A stretch of DNA of 64,000 nt from Pegoplata infirma (lineage: Eukaryota; Arthropoda; Insecta; Diptera; Anthomyiidae). The position numbers and the translations under genes are program-made. Below, piece after piece: positions 55,194-64,000 of this stretch. The notes below the pieces were generated by a model. The model saw nothing but the letters and a program-made list of their open reading frames with translations. It was not told the DNA's origin and did no database searches. The stretch spans positions 19,227,136 to 19,291,135 of the forward strand of contig OY992540.1 of assembly GCA_963921195.1 (NCBI GenBank), given 5' to 3'. Numbering within the stretch: position 1 is the stretch's first letter; each line of letters starts with the position of its first letter.

Positions 55194-57044
55194 TAAAAAC
55201 GTTACGAAATTTCAGCTAAATTTTTAGTTAAAGTTACGGTTTTTGTTGCTACATTCATTCTACGAAAAGTTAGCTAAATATTTTTAGTTAAATTAACTAA
55301 AAATTTAGTAGGCCCAAAATCAGGTGCTTTTTTAATTAAATTTAACTAAATTTTTTGCTAACTTTACAGTTTTTTTTTTTTGAGTGTATTTATGTCTCAA
55401 AAACATAGGAAAATTTTATAAAGACGATTACAAACTTTCATATACATACACAAAAAACTATAAACTAAACGAGAATTCAAAAAACTATGAGAGTTTAAAA
55501 AAGATTAAAAAAACTATTAAATTTTTATTAAATTAATAAGTTAAATTGTTTTTAAAATTTTTAAGTAAATTTTTAATTGCGTCAATTAAAAAATTTCTCA
55601 ATTTTTGTTTTTAAATTTAAACAAGTGATTACTCAAATTTGCTTCCTCCATAATTTTTTCTGTGTAGAGGGTATATATAAGTTTGTCATTCCGTTTATAA
55701 CACCTCGAAATATTGGTCAAGGACCCCATAAAGTATATATATTCATGATCCTCGATCGATTTTAAGACGATCTAGCGATATCCGTCCGTCTGTCTGTCCG
55801 TTGAAAACACGCTAACTTTGAAAGACTTTACGGAGGCCCCTGAAGTTAATCATATATGTTGTGTATTTACCTGGTCAGGTTGGTATTGCAATCTAGCGAA
55901 ATCGATCCAGTGGTTCAAAAGTTATGACCGAAAGACTGAATTTCGGCAAGGGTTTTTCGTGAATTTAGGAGATAAAAAACACGCTAACTTTTGAAAGGAA
56001 ACACTGAGGATGCTGAAGCTTGGCTTATATATTTTTCTAGCACGGTTCGTATTGAATTTCAACCAAATAAGACCTGTGGCTCAAAAGTTATTAGCAAAAC
56101 CGTGAATTTCAGATTAGTTTTGAAAACCCTTTAAACATGTTTTAAAAACATTGGTCAGTCACAAAAATATTTTACAACGTATTTTTGTCACTCAAAAATA
56201 TTTTTACACTAAAAAAAATACACTCGCAAAAAATTTTACACTCAAAAAAAAATTTACACTCATAAAAAAATTTAGTAAATAATTTTTTTTTTCAAAAATT
56301 ACTAAAAAAAAAGGTTTTTTTACACAAAATAATTTTACTATCACTTAAAAAGGGCATTGTGGAGGGTATTCATAGATTCGGCCAAGTCGAATTTAACTTT
56401 TCTACTTGTTTAATATCTATTTATTTTTTTGTTTAAAGGCAATCTTAGGACAAAATGAAATAAAACAAGTATGAAAGTTATAGTCGGTCAAGACCGACCA
56501 TATGATACCCTACACCAGTGTTTTCCGGAAAATGGGTCCGAAGTCCAAACATGGACCGATTGGATCTGTCTTTTGTTAAATCTTTATTTAGTGTAAAAAA
56601 CACACACAGATCAAAGTTTAGTGGAATTTGTTTATTTTTTGTGAATAGACCGATTTAAATGAATATCGGTCGTAATTTTTATATGGGCGACTAAGTCCAA
56701 AAATGTTCCAATTATATTCCGATTTGATTAGGTTACTAAAGTACACGTTTAACACCTAAAAATTAAATTTTTATCAAATATTTCCATTTTCATGAATTTT
56801 GAGGGAATTACACAGAAAAAAAAATATTTAAGAAAATTTTAATAAACACGTTTATTAAAAATAAAAATATTTTTAATAAAATTTTTTATTGCATCAATAA
56901 AAAAATTTATTGAAATAAAAAAAACTGTGTTCAACTCATTCCGTCGGCAAGTTTTGTTGTGTTTCTTTTTTTCACACATAGTAATTTCAAATAAAGTAAT
57001 AACTTAAAAAAAAACAAAAAATATTTAAAAAAAAAAAAAAAGTT

Positions 57045-57122
57045 GGGTCTGATGGGGATTCGAACCAACGACCCCCAAAAAAAGTAATAAGTTTATCCAC
57101 CGCTTAGCGCATAACGCCAAAA
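57045..57122 (-). other. tRNA-like module, family 4
   Basis: The minus strand has TATGCGCTAAGCGGTGGATA (A-box-like) and GTTGGTTCGAATCCCCATCA with a perfect B box GGTTCGAATCC. The T stem pairs poorly, so a functional tRNA is unlikely. Confidence 0.5.
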
Positions 57123-57433
57123 CAGTGTAATAGTTTTGTCGGCTAAATTCTGTCAACTACTTAAAAGCAAGAACAAAATAGAAATAAAAACACAATTTGT
57201 TTGTGAATGCGTGTGTGTTTGTATAGTTGTGTGTTAAATATTTCTACTGTTATAAGTTAGAGAATGAAAGTGATGCACTCAACTAAATTAGTCAGTATTT
57301 TTTTCTTTTGTTAATTTCAATTGATAATTTTTTCTGTTACCATTACTGACAAAATTATGTGAGTGTTTCAGAATTCTTGTTTACTTTTATTTAAAACCAA
57401 ATTGATTTTATGCGTGAAAACTTGTTGTCATGC

Positions 57434-57504
57434 TGTAGCTCAGTTAGTTAGACGGACAGCATTCTAAACAGGAGGTATGCTGTTCAAAGCTCAATGGAAA
57501 CAAT
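57434..57504 (+). other. tRNA-like module, family 5
   Basis: GCTGTAGCTCAGTTAGTTAG is a textbook A box and D arm; GCTGTTCAAAGCTCAATGG is a weak B box at the expected distance. It is followed by an A-rich stretch. Confidence 0.5.
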
Positions 57505-58149
57505 AAATTGAGAAAAAGTAAGAAATAAATAAAAATAAATACCAAAAAAAACAAATAAAAAAAAAATTTTTTTTCTTTAGTTCTAAAAAAAATATAAATC
57601 AATAAACTTTTTTATTGAATCTTGAAATTTGTTTATTGAAATTATTTTCAGCAAACGACTTACAAATGCGTTTATTGAATTCGTGAAAATCTTCACCGCG
57701 GCTTTTTTAGTTATTTTATTTATTGAATTCGTGAATTTTTTTATTGAAATTGAATTTTTTTTTTTTTTGTGTGTATGTTAATATAGGGAGGGTGGTTTGT
57801 ATGGGGACTATCAGAAGGACTGACCCGATGCCTTTGAAATTTAGAATGAAGATTCGTGCATACAAAATTTGATTACCTGCTAAATTTCAAAGCGATATCT
57901 ATTATAATACGGTTATTAGAGTCATTAAAGCCGAATCCAAATTGCGACCTGTATCGTGCTTAAACCTATAGATGGACAGACGGACGGACGGACATCGCTA
58001 AATCGACTCAAAACGTCATTCTGAGTCGATCGGTATGCTTGAAGGTAGGACTAGGACCAATATTTCGGGTAGTTACAAACATCAGCACAATCTCATTATA
58101 ACCTGTACCACAGAGTGGTGTAGGGTATAAATATTTTAAGTAGGGTTAT

Positions 58150-59545
58150 TCTAGTTCGAGGTATTTTTTCTTTTCTATGGGAAAAAGATTGCAGAATCTA
58201 AGACTTTTTCTGTAGCTAAAAAGAAATAGGAACTTTTTTTAAGGAAAAATGGTCTCAGAATCCGAGACTTTTTCTACTTAAGAAAGGTCTCAGAATTTGA
58301 GACTTTTTCTATAGGAAAAATGTTTCAGAATATGAGACTTTTTCTATAGGAAAAATGTTTCAGAATCTGAGACTTTTTCTAAAGGAAAAATGTCTCTGAA
58401 TCTAAGACTTTTTCTATACGAAAAATTTCTCAGAATCTGAGACTTTTTCTAAAGGAAAAATGTTTCAGAATTTGAGACTTTTTCTATAGGAAAAATGTCT
58501 CAGAATCTGAGACTTTTTCTATATACTCAAAAAATTATGTTAGTAAAATCAACTGAAAATGTCAGTTAAAATAACTACTTTGTAAGTTGTTTTGGGGTCA
58601 ACTACTTTTTCAGTTAAATCAACTAACAATGTTAGTTATTTTAACTGACAAAAAACAACTGACATATGAAGTAAAAACTACTTACATATGTAGTCAAAAC
58701 AACTAAAATGTAGTAAAAATAAAATAATCAATAAATAATTTTTTTTTTAATTTTTCAGAAAAAAATTTGAAGACCAAATTTTTTCAAAGTTGTTTTTTTT
58801 CAAAAAAAAATGTGAAAAATAAAAAAAACAAAAAATTATTTTTATTTAAAAAAAAAAAAATGAAAATTTTTCAGAGATAAAAAAATAAAATTAACTACTT
58901 TAAATTACTGTTACTACATCACAGTACTTTTTTGTTTGTTATTCAAAAAAACTACTTAAAATAACTAACAAAATAGTTGTTTGATATTTTTCATACAAAA
59001 ACCACTGACTTTGTAGTTGAAAACAACTAACTACTGTAAAATATACAAACATCTAACATGTAGTAACTTACATAATTTTCTGGGTGTAGGAAAAATGTCT
59101 CAGAATCTGAGACTTTTCCTATAGGAAAAATGTCTCAGAATCTGAGACTTTTTCTATAGGAAAAATGTCTCAGAATCTAAGACTTTTTCTATAGGAAAAA
59201 TGTTTCATAATCTGAGACTTTTTCTATAGGAAAAATGTCTCATAATCTGAGTCTTTTTTTAAAGGAAAAATGTCTCAGAATCTGAAACTTTTTCTATAGA
59301 AAAAAGGTTTCAGAATCTGTGACATTTTCTACAGAAAAAAGGTTTCAGAATCTGAGACTTTTTCTACAGGAAAAAGTTAACAGAAAAAAGGTCTCAGAGT
59401 TTTTTATATAAAAAAAGGTCCCAGAATCTGAGACTTTTTCCGTAGGAGAAAGGTCTGAGAATCTAAGTCTTTTTCTATAGCAACGTGTTATCACAATTAA
59501 AGACTTTTTCTATAGGAAAATGGTATCTGAGACTTCTTCTATAGG
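58150..59545. repeat. 35-bp satellite (GGAAAAATGTCTCAGAATCT...)
   Basis: Units of 35 bases: GGAAAAATGTCTCAGAATCT followed by GAGACTTTTTCTATA. The unit includes the palindrome GTCTCAGAATCTGAGAC. Flanking units are diverged and central ones regular. Split by T8 (58524-59086). Confidence 0.85.
58524..59086. mobile_element. TA-superfamily element T8 (AGTTAAAACAACTAC word)
   Basis: Left TACTCAAAAAATTATGTTAG, right TAACTTACATAATTTTCTGGGTG; TA on both sides (58522-58523, 59087-59088), since the satellite unit CTATAGG is otherwise continuous. Words: TCAGTTAAAATAACTAC, AACATGTAG. Non-coding. Confidence 0.75.
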
Positions 59546-59550
59546 ACGGT

Positions 59551-59623
59551 ATTCTTTGAAACCCATAAGAGTTTAAACAAGTGATAGTAGCACTTGTTTA
59601 AAATCTTTTGGTTTTCAAAGAAT
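59551..59623. repeat. 73-base imperfect hairpin
   Basis: ATTCTTTGAAACCCATAAG... pairs with ...CTTTTGGTTTTCAAAGAAT over about 33 bases per arm with a 7-base loop (ATAGTAG). The size is like a small-RNA precursor, but the sequence could equally be a MITE remnant at the satellite edge. Confidence 0.4.
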
Positions 59624-60879
59624 TCACTCTTTAAAATTTTGCATAAAATGCAATAAGTATTTAACACACATACCTTTTAACACACACTCATACCAAAACA
59701 CATAACGCATTAACTTTCTTATAATAAAAATAATAATAATTATACGACACGCACGCATTACAATTACACTAAACTGCTTTATACGCTCACTGTCCGCCTG
59801 TGTTGTTTGTTCACTGTATTAAGCTTCTGTTTTTCTGTTTAAACGAAAACGTTTTAGAAGAAAATTGATGGTTATGATTTTCTTGTTTTCTATTCTTTTA
59901 ATTACACATGTATGTGTGTGGTAGTATTTTTCACTATTTTTTTTTTTTTATAAATTGTAATTTCTATTTTTAAATTTTTTTTGCTGACGCTCGAATTGTG
60001 TTTATGGTCACCACAATTTATGTTCTCACATTACACTTCACTTCTATGAACAATAACAACAACAACAACAGCAAAAACAACACCACGATGACTTCAATTG
60101 TATTACACTTCACTACATACTACTTCTCTATTTCAGGCTTTTTGAACAATAAATTACGTCCAGTATGTAAGTCGTACGTACGTACGTATGTTTTACAACA
60201 ACAACACCAGCAACCCGCAACCAGCAACAACAATATTAAAATGTGCAAGCCAAAATGTCAACAGCATTTATGCATTCAATCAAAAAACACTAAAACGAAA
60301 ACAACAACCACAACAACAATACTATTTTACTAACGTCACTAACTCTTGAAAGAAATCATTAGCTTGTCTTTAGTTTAACTTTAACGTTAAGCCTGGTGTT
60401 TTTTTTTTTACCCCAGCTCTCTTTAGAAAGGCAATAAGAAAAAATATCTGCTAAAACACAATTGTATTGTTATTATTTTGCCACTTTTTTTGGTTTTATA
60501 TGCGGTTTTATTTTTTATTTTTTGCTTTTATTACGTTTTTGTTCCGTTTAAATTTTTTTGATAGATTTTAAGCGTTTAAAACGTGCGTCTCTTATCCAAG
60601 TCCGTAGTGAACTAAAATATGTTGGCTTAAAAAGAAGTTGTCTTACCAAAAACTTAACAATTTCTTACCATTATTCTCTTGAGAGTGTAAGTTGAGGTTT
60701 TAACTGGGCTCATGCTCTAGACTGGTTTTGTTTTTATGTTGTGTTTCTTTTTAAGATAAACATAAAACATTAAGGTTTTAGTCTTGGATTGGTTGTTGGC
60801 TTTGCTAAACAAAAATAGGCCGAATTTAAACAAAAAAAAAATCGGTTATATGTGCACCAGACATGTGCAATACACCATT
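59624..60879. other. Mostly non-repetitive DNA with CAA-rich stretch
   Basis: AACAACAACAACAACAGC (60055-60075) and CGTACGTACGTACG (60175-60187) lie in a region otherwise lacking transposon signatures. The 111-residue frame at 59998-60333 is low complexity (Asn, Thr, Gln runs) and not claimed as a gene. It resembles fly intronic or untranslated DNA. Confidence 0.4.
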
Positions 60880-61045
60880 TACAGGTGTTATTTAAAAAAG
60901 ATCAATTGTAACTCGAAAATTCTATTTGTATTCGAAATTTTAATTTTTAATTCGAAAATTTCATTTTTAATTCGAAAATTCCAGTTGCAATTCAAAAATA
61001 TCAATTGTAACTAGAAAAATATCAATTGAAATTCGAAAAAGATCA
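60880..61045. repeat. 21-bp minisatellite, second array
   Basis: Diverged AATTCGAAAA(T/A)TC and AATATCAATTGTAACT units with 21-base spacing, preceded by ATTTACAGGTGTTA as at 34665. An A-family 5' palindrome begins in the last unit. Confidence 0.7.
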
Positions 61046-61681
61046 ATTCGGCCTTGCCGAATGTAGTGATACCCTCCACAATTTCAAAAAGATTATTGCA
61101 AAAAAACCGTATTTAAAAGGAAATTACTTTTGAAAAAAAAAAAATTTTTTTGAAAAAAATTTTCGCGAAAAAAAATTTTGGTAAAAAAAATCCGCGATTT
61201 TTTTCTTTTTTTTGTCAAAAAATAGGTTCGTACTTGTTTAAATACCATTTGGTGTTCAATTATGTTCACATATGTCAACCAGAAGCCGAATTAAAGCATT
61301 TTGTATTTTTAGGTTATGTTGAATGTACTGGAATTTTTGAGGTGTGCTTACATTTTCGTTCATAACTTTTGAACCGCTGAACCGATATCGCTCAAATGCA
61401 ATACCAAACTTCTCGGGAGAACTTCCAATAAATATGTTAAGTTTCAGTCATCTCTGTGCAATATTTTGTCCGCGACAGCATTTTCCACAGACAGACAGAC
61501 AGACGGACAGACGGACAGACGGACAGACGGACATCGCTAGAATGTCTTAAAATCGATCGGGCATCATGAATATATATACTTTCTGGGGTCGCAGATCGAT
61601 ATTTCGATATTACAAACGGAATGATATTACAAACGGAATGACAAACTTATATATACCCTCTATCACTAAGTGGAGGGTATA
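61046..61681 (+). repeat. Helentron-like family A copy
   Basis: Palindrome TTCGGCCTTGCCGAA and ATACCCTCCAC near the start, closely matching 25895 onward; ATAACTTTTGAACCGCTG; (GACAGACG)n at 61489-61534; CATCGCTAGAATGTCTTAAA; 3' hairpin CCCTCTATCACTAAGTGGAGGGTAT. The terminal AACAAG is missing. Family B starts on its last bases. Confidence 0.8.
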
Positions 61682-61913
61682 ACAAGTAAGAAAGTTATAG
61701 TCGGTCAAGACCGACCATATGATACTCTACACCAGTGTTTTCCTGAAAATGGTTCCCAAGTCTAAACATGGACCGTTTGGACCTATCTTTTGTTAGATCT
61801 TTATTTAGTGTATAAAACACACACAGATCAAATTTTAGTGGAATTCGTTTATTTTTTTTGCCAATAGACCGATTTAACTGAATATCGGTCAAAATTTTCA
61901 TTTGGGGGACTAA

Positions 61914-62260
61914 CAAGGGAAGTATCTCAACCCTTATGAACCGATTTGCCTGAAATTTAAAATATATATTAAAGAAAAAAATATTTAAAGAAGCCGAATT
62001 TTTACATGGTTATGCCACCATTGGATAGGCATTAAAATAACCTTTCTTCTCATATGAAAACATCATATAGTTTCTTAAAAAGAAATGGCTGAAAAATCCA
62101 AAAAAAAAACATTTTTTCTCCATTTTTTGACCCATGTTTTGAACCCCTAAATCCCCGATATGGCCGATAAGCCGAGACACCCCAACCTTAGAATTTTCTC
62201 TTTGATATATATTTTAAGTTTTAGGTAAATCGGTTCATAAGGGTTCAGATACTTCTCTTG
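61914..62260. mobile_element. TNA-flanked element, TIR CAAGGGAAGTATCT
   Basis: Left CAAGGGAAGTATCTCAACCC, right GGGTTCAGATACTTCTCTTG; inverted similarity of ~70 bases (TTATGAACCGATTT, AAAATATATAT). TAA on both sides (61911-61913, 62261-62263) in the B phrase GGACTAAGTCC. Ends match the element at 25307 (CAAGGGAAGT). Non-coding. Confidence 0.75.
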
Positions 62261-62301
62261 TAAGTCCAAAAATGGTCCAAATGTATTCCGATGGGATTAG
62301 G

Positions 62302-62358
62302 TTGTAAGTGGCTGCTGACGTTTTACGTCAACACACGTAGACTCTGAGGTGCATTGTG
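62302..62358. mobile_element. 57-bp insert with 17-bp target duplication
   Basis: ATTCCGATGGGATTAGG occurs at 62285-62301 and again at 62359-62375; the intervening 57 bases (TTGTAAGTGGCTGCTGACGT... GAGGTGCATTGTG) are absent from other B copies. A 17-bp duplication suggests target-primed reverse transcription of a short RNA or a heavily truncated retroelement; no poly-A is seen. Confidence 0.6.
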
Positions 62359-62845
62359 ATTCCGATGGGATTAGGATACCAAACTACACGTTCAACACCT
62401 ACAAATAAAATTTTAATCAAATATTTTAATTTTTATGAATTTTGAGTAAATTATGTGAATATCGGGAGGGTGGTTTGTATGGGGACTACCAGAAGGGCTG
62501 ACCCGATTCCCTTAAAATTTGGTGTGATGGTTTGTGCATTAAAAAGTTTTTTACCTGTTAAATTTCAAAACGATATCTATTATAATACGGTTATTAGAGG
62601 CATTTAAGCGAAGTTAAAAGTGGGCGTTTGTATTGGGGCTAGGTCTTAACATGGACCGATTTTTTCCAATTCAAATAGGCTTCGTCCTTGGGCCACAAGA
62701 AGCTTAAGTTTCAAATTTCAAGTCAATTGATTAAAAATTGCGACCTGTATCGTGCTTAAACCGATAGATGGACGGACGGACGGACAGACGGACGGACTAA
62801 ATCGACTCAAAAAGTAATTCTGAGTCGATCGGTATACTTAGGGTA

Positions 62846-63012
62846 TAAATATCAATTGCAATTCGAAAAAGATCAATTGCAATTCGAAAAATATCAATTG
62901 CAATTCGAAAAAGATTAATTGTAATTCGAAAAACATCTATTTTAATTCGAAAAAAATCAATTGTAATTCGAAATAGTTCAGTTGTAATTAGAAAAAGATC
63001 AATTGTAATATG
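62846..63012. repeat. 21-bp minisatellite, third array
   Basis: AATATCAATTGCAATTCGAA and AAGATCAATTGCAATTCG units at 21-base spacing, beginning right after the B-family GGGTATAA. Confidence 0.75.
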
Positions 63013-63016
63013 AAAT

Positions 63017-63125
63017 TAGTGTTTGCACAAAGATTAAAATCGTAATCGCGATTAATCGGACAAATTAATCGTAATCGACAAAAAAATCATTCGATTACGA
63101 TTAATCATTATCTATAAAATACACT
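63017..63125. mobile_element. Possible hAT-like left end with ATTAATCG words
   Basis: TTAGTGTTTGCACAAAGATT is followed by AATCGTAATCGCGATTAATC and several similar words, the same design as the other hAT-like elements here. The right end is not seen, so the call is tentative. Confidence 0.35.
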
Positions 63126-64000
63126 GTTTTTATAACGATTTAAAATACATAAAATCTTGGTCCAAGATTCATTTAACTTGTTTGCAATTTTTCTTTACTA
63201 TTTATCTCGTAAATGTTCAATTTTAAAATAAAATTTCGATCTTAGTAACCCCTCAATTTTGTTTTAAAAATATATTCAAAAGGCTTTGGCCAAATTTGGT
63301 CAAAAAATTCGAACATTGTATGATTTTTGTCGAAACTTTGACGGCTAGTTTCCGACTGAAGATGCAGTTGTACACTCAGAAAATTATTGCAGTTACTACA
63401 TGACGGTCGTTTGTGTAGTAAGTAGTAGCTGTTGTTTTTAACTACAATTTCGGTCGTTTTTGTATGAAAAAATCTCAAACAACTTTTTTTGTAGTAGTTT
63501 AGTTGTTTTTAGTTTTTTTTCTAAAACTCGTTTTTTTCTAGAAATTTTTATTGCAAACGAATGTGTCGAGCGAGTTGGTCGTGCGGGATGCGGAAGGAAT
63601 TATTTTTATACCAAATAAATAATATCTAAATAAATTAAATTACAATTTATTAAATTTAATTATAACAAAAAATATGTTTTTGGAAAAATATTCTTGAGCG
63701 AAAGAAAATAAGTGGATAAATGAGATAACAAGTGTGTATAATATAGCGCTCACATAAGCGTCACTGATGCCAACTTTTTTTGACAAAAACCCGCTAAATC
63801 AGGAAAAAAAATCTCCAGAAAACACCAAATTCAAAAACAGAAAATAAATTTAGCTATTAAATAGCTAAATATCATGAAATTTGAAAAGTAACGGTTTTCT
63901 AAAAAAAAATATAACGGTTTTTTGAATAAATATAACGGGTTTTTGAAAAAATATAACGGTTTTTTGAAAAAATATAAAATTTTTTTTAATAATATATGTA
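63126..64000. other. Mixed repeats to window end
   Basis: 63373-63530 starts like a TA-superfamily element (CACTCAGAAAATTATTGCAG, then AGTTACTACA words). 63775-63825 (TGATGCCAACTTTTTTTGAC, AACCCGCTAAATCAGG) is followed by a short tandem of TATAACGGTTTTTTGAAAAA (63870-63980). No gene. Confidence 0.4.

Larger units (their letters stand above)
53851..55386. mobile_element. TA-superfamily element T6 (AACTAAA word)
   Basis: Ends CACTCAAAAAAATAAAACTG and CAGTTTTTTTTTTTTGAGTG; TA on both sides. Inner ends CTGTAAAGTTAACAAA / TTTGCTAACTTTACAG match T1. The conserved core is at 54091-54140. It is interrupted by the mariner element. Confidence 0.8.
53576..55664. mobile_element. TA-superfamily element T5 (GAGTAAATTTTTAAT word)
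   Basis: Ends CACAGAAAAAAATAAAAAA and CATAATTTTTTCTGTG; a TA duplication (53574-53575, 55665-55666) restores the A-family hairpin when removed. Words: TTGAGTAAATTTTTAAT on both strands. T6 is nested within. Confidence 0.8.
53553..56410 (-). repeat. Helentron-like family A, split by nested insertions
   Basis: The 3' hairpin CCCTCCACTCTAGTGATA stops at 53575 and resumes TAGAGGGTATATATAAG at 55665. The body continues through GTCCGTCTGTCTGTCC, ATAACTTTTG-type phrases twice, then the 5' palindrome TTCGGCCAAGTCGAA and terminal TTTTCTACTTGTT. Net length about 770 bases. Confidence 0.8.
53367..56457. repeat. Nested transposon stack bounded by 18-bp inverted repeat
   Basis: CATTTTGTCCTAAGATTG (53367-53384) is inverted at 56440-56457. 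Inside lies family A (53553-56410, minus), which contains T5 (53576-55664), which contains T6 (53851-55386), which contains a mariner element (54256-55193). The outer pair may be the ends of a fifth element. Confidence 0.6.
56811..57773. mobile_element. TA-superfamily element T7 carrying two tRNA-like modules
   Basis: Starts CACAGAAAAAAAAATATTTAA and ends GAATTTTTTTTTTTTTTGTGTG; TA on both sides (56809-56810, 57774-57775), the B target GAATTATGTG being known from other copies. Words: TTTATTGAATT / AATAAATTT. Two tRNA-like modules lie in opposite orientation near 57050 and 57435. Confidence 0.75.
56464..58131 (+). repeat. Helentron-like family B, split by T7
   Basis: 5' AACAAGTATGAAAGTTATAG, palindrome TCGGTCAAGACCGA, ATACCCTACACCAGTG; body interrupted after GAGGGAATTA (56810) and resuming TATGTTAATATAGGGAGG (57774); GACGGACGGACGGAC near 57975-57990; 3' hairpin TACCACAGAGTGGTGTAGGGTATAA. 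Net length ~700. Confidence 0.8.
61681..62843 (+). repeat. Helentron-like family B copy with two insertions
   Basis: 5' AACAAGTAAGAAAGTTATAG begins on the last bases of the preceding A copy. The body holds a TNA-flanked element (61914-62260) and a 57-bp insert (62302-62358). GGACGGACGGACAGACGG lies near 62772-62790. After GATCGGTATACTTAGGGTATAA the normal ~110 bases before the 3' hairpin are deleted. Confidence 0.75.

Noticed and set aside
59998..60333. 111-residue Asn/Thr/Gln-rich protein
   Set aside because: Low-complexity translation of CAA/ACA repeats with no domain; fly introns and UTRs commonly contain such stretches.

Overview
The window looks like AT-rich intergenic or intronic DNA from a fly genome, probably a higher (calyptrate-like) dipteran. 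The reasons are the very high A+T content, the dispersed elements ending in TATACCC...GGGTATA hairpins with internal GACGGACA (GTCY) microsatellites of the type described as mini-me/Helentron-like elements in Diptera, and a dense population of hAT-like, piggyBac-like, mariner and TA-flanked inverted-repeat elements. I recognise no intact host protein gene, rRNA or functional tRNA gene. The only recognisable coding remnants are a 5'-truncated non-LTR retrotransposon tail (50032-50442, +), a broken mariner-type transposase (54347-55083, -) and a frameshifted, stop-interrupted transposon-like gene inside a foldback element (about 22985-24090, -). A short captured-exon-like frame lies in one TA-flanked element (44445-44552, +).

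Layout. 1-6400: helentron-like family B copies in both orientations, a 2.15-kb near-perfect palindrome (2428-4581) and fragments. 6400-7770: unassigned AT-rich DNA. 7947-11265: an inverted-repeat element carrying a nested TA-flanked element and a nested hAT-like element. 11.9-13.5 kb: helentron-like B and C copies. 14.3-15.1 kb: an ATATAA-word inverted-repeat element. 15.5-16 kb: a foldback-family fragment with a TTAA-flanked piggyBac-like MITE. 16347-18973: a hAT-like element with 8-bp target duplication, full of nested insertions. 19.5-21.8 kb: three tRNA-like modules. 22023-25185: a large foldback element with modular ~950-bp arms around the dead gene. 25.3-26.4 kb: a TNA-flanked element and helentron-like A. 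29.7-32.1 kb: a second giant palindrome. 33.4-36.5 kb: helentron-like A, a 21-bp minisatellite and small MITEs. 36881-40438: a 1755-bp segment duplicated in tandem with almost no divergence. 40932-42716: hAT-like inside hAT-like. 43.6-48.1 kb: TA-flanked elements and helentron-like C. 48.5-50.7 kb: an old repeat interrupted by a hAT-like element and the LINE tail. 53367-56457: at least four transposons nested inside each other, mariner innermost. 56464-63010: helentron-like A and B copies, a 35-bp satellite, and minisatellite arrays. 63-64 kb: start of further repeats.

The recurring biology is transposon ecology rather than a metabolic system. Three helentron-like families (called A, B, C here) share one design with matching, family-specific ends. 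A second superfamily is flanked by TA, begins CAC(N)CAGAAAA/CACTCAAAA, and has interiors saturated with one short word repeated on both strands. hAT-like elements carry arrays of a family-specific subterminal word. Family letters are labels for this annotation only; all family assignments rest on reading ends, target duplications and motifs by eye, without database search.
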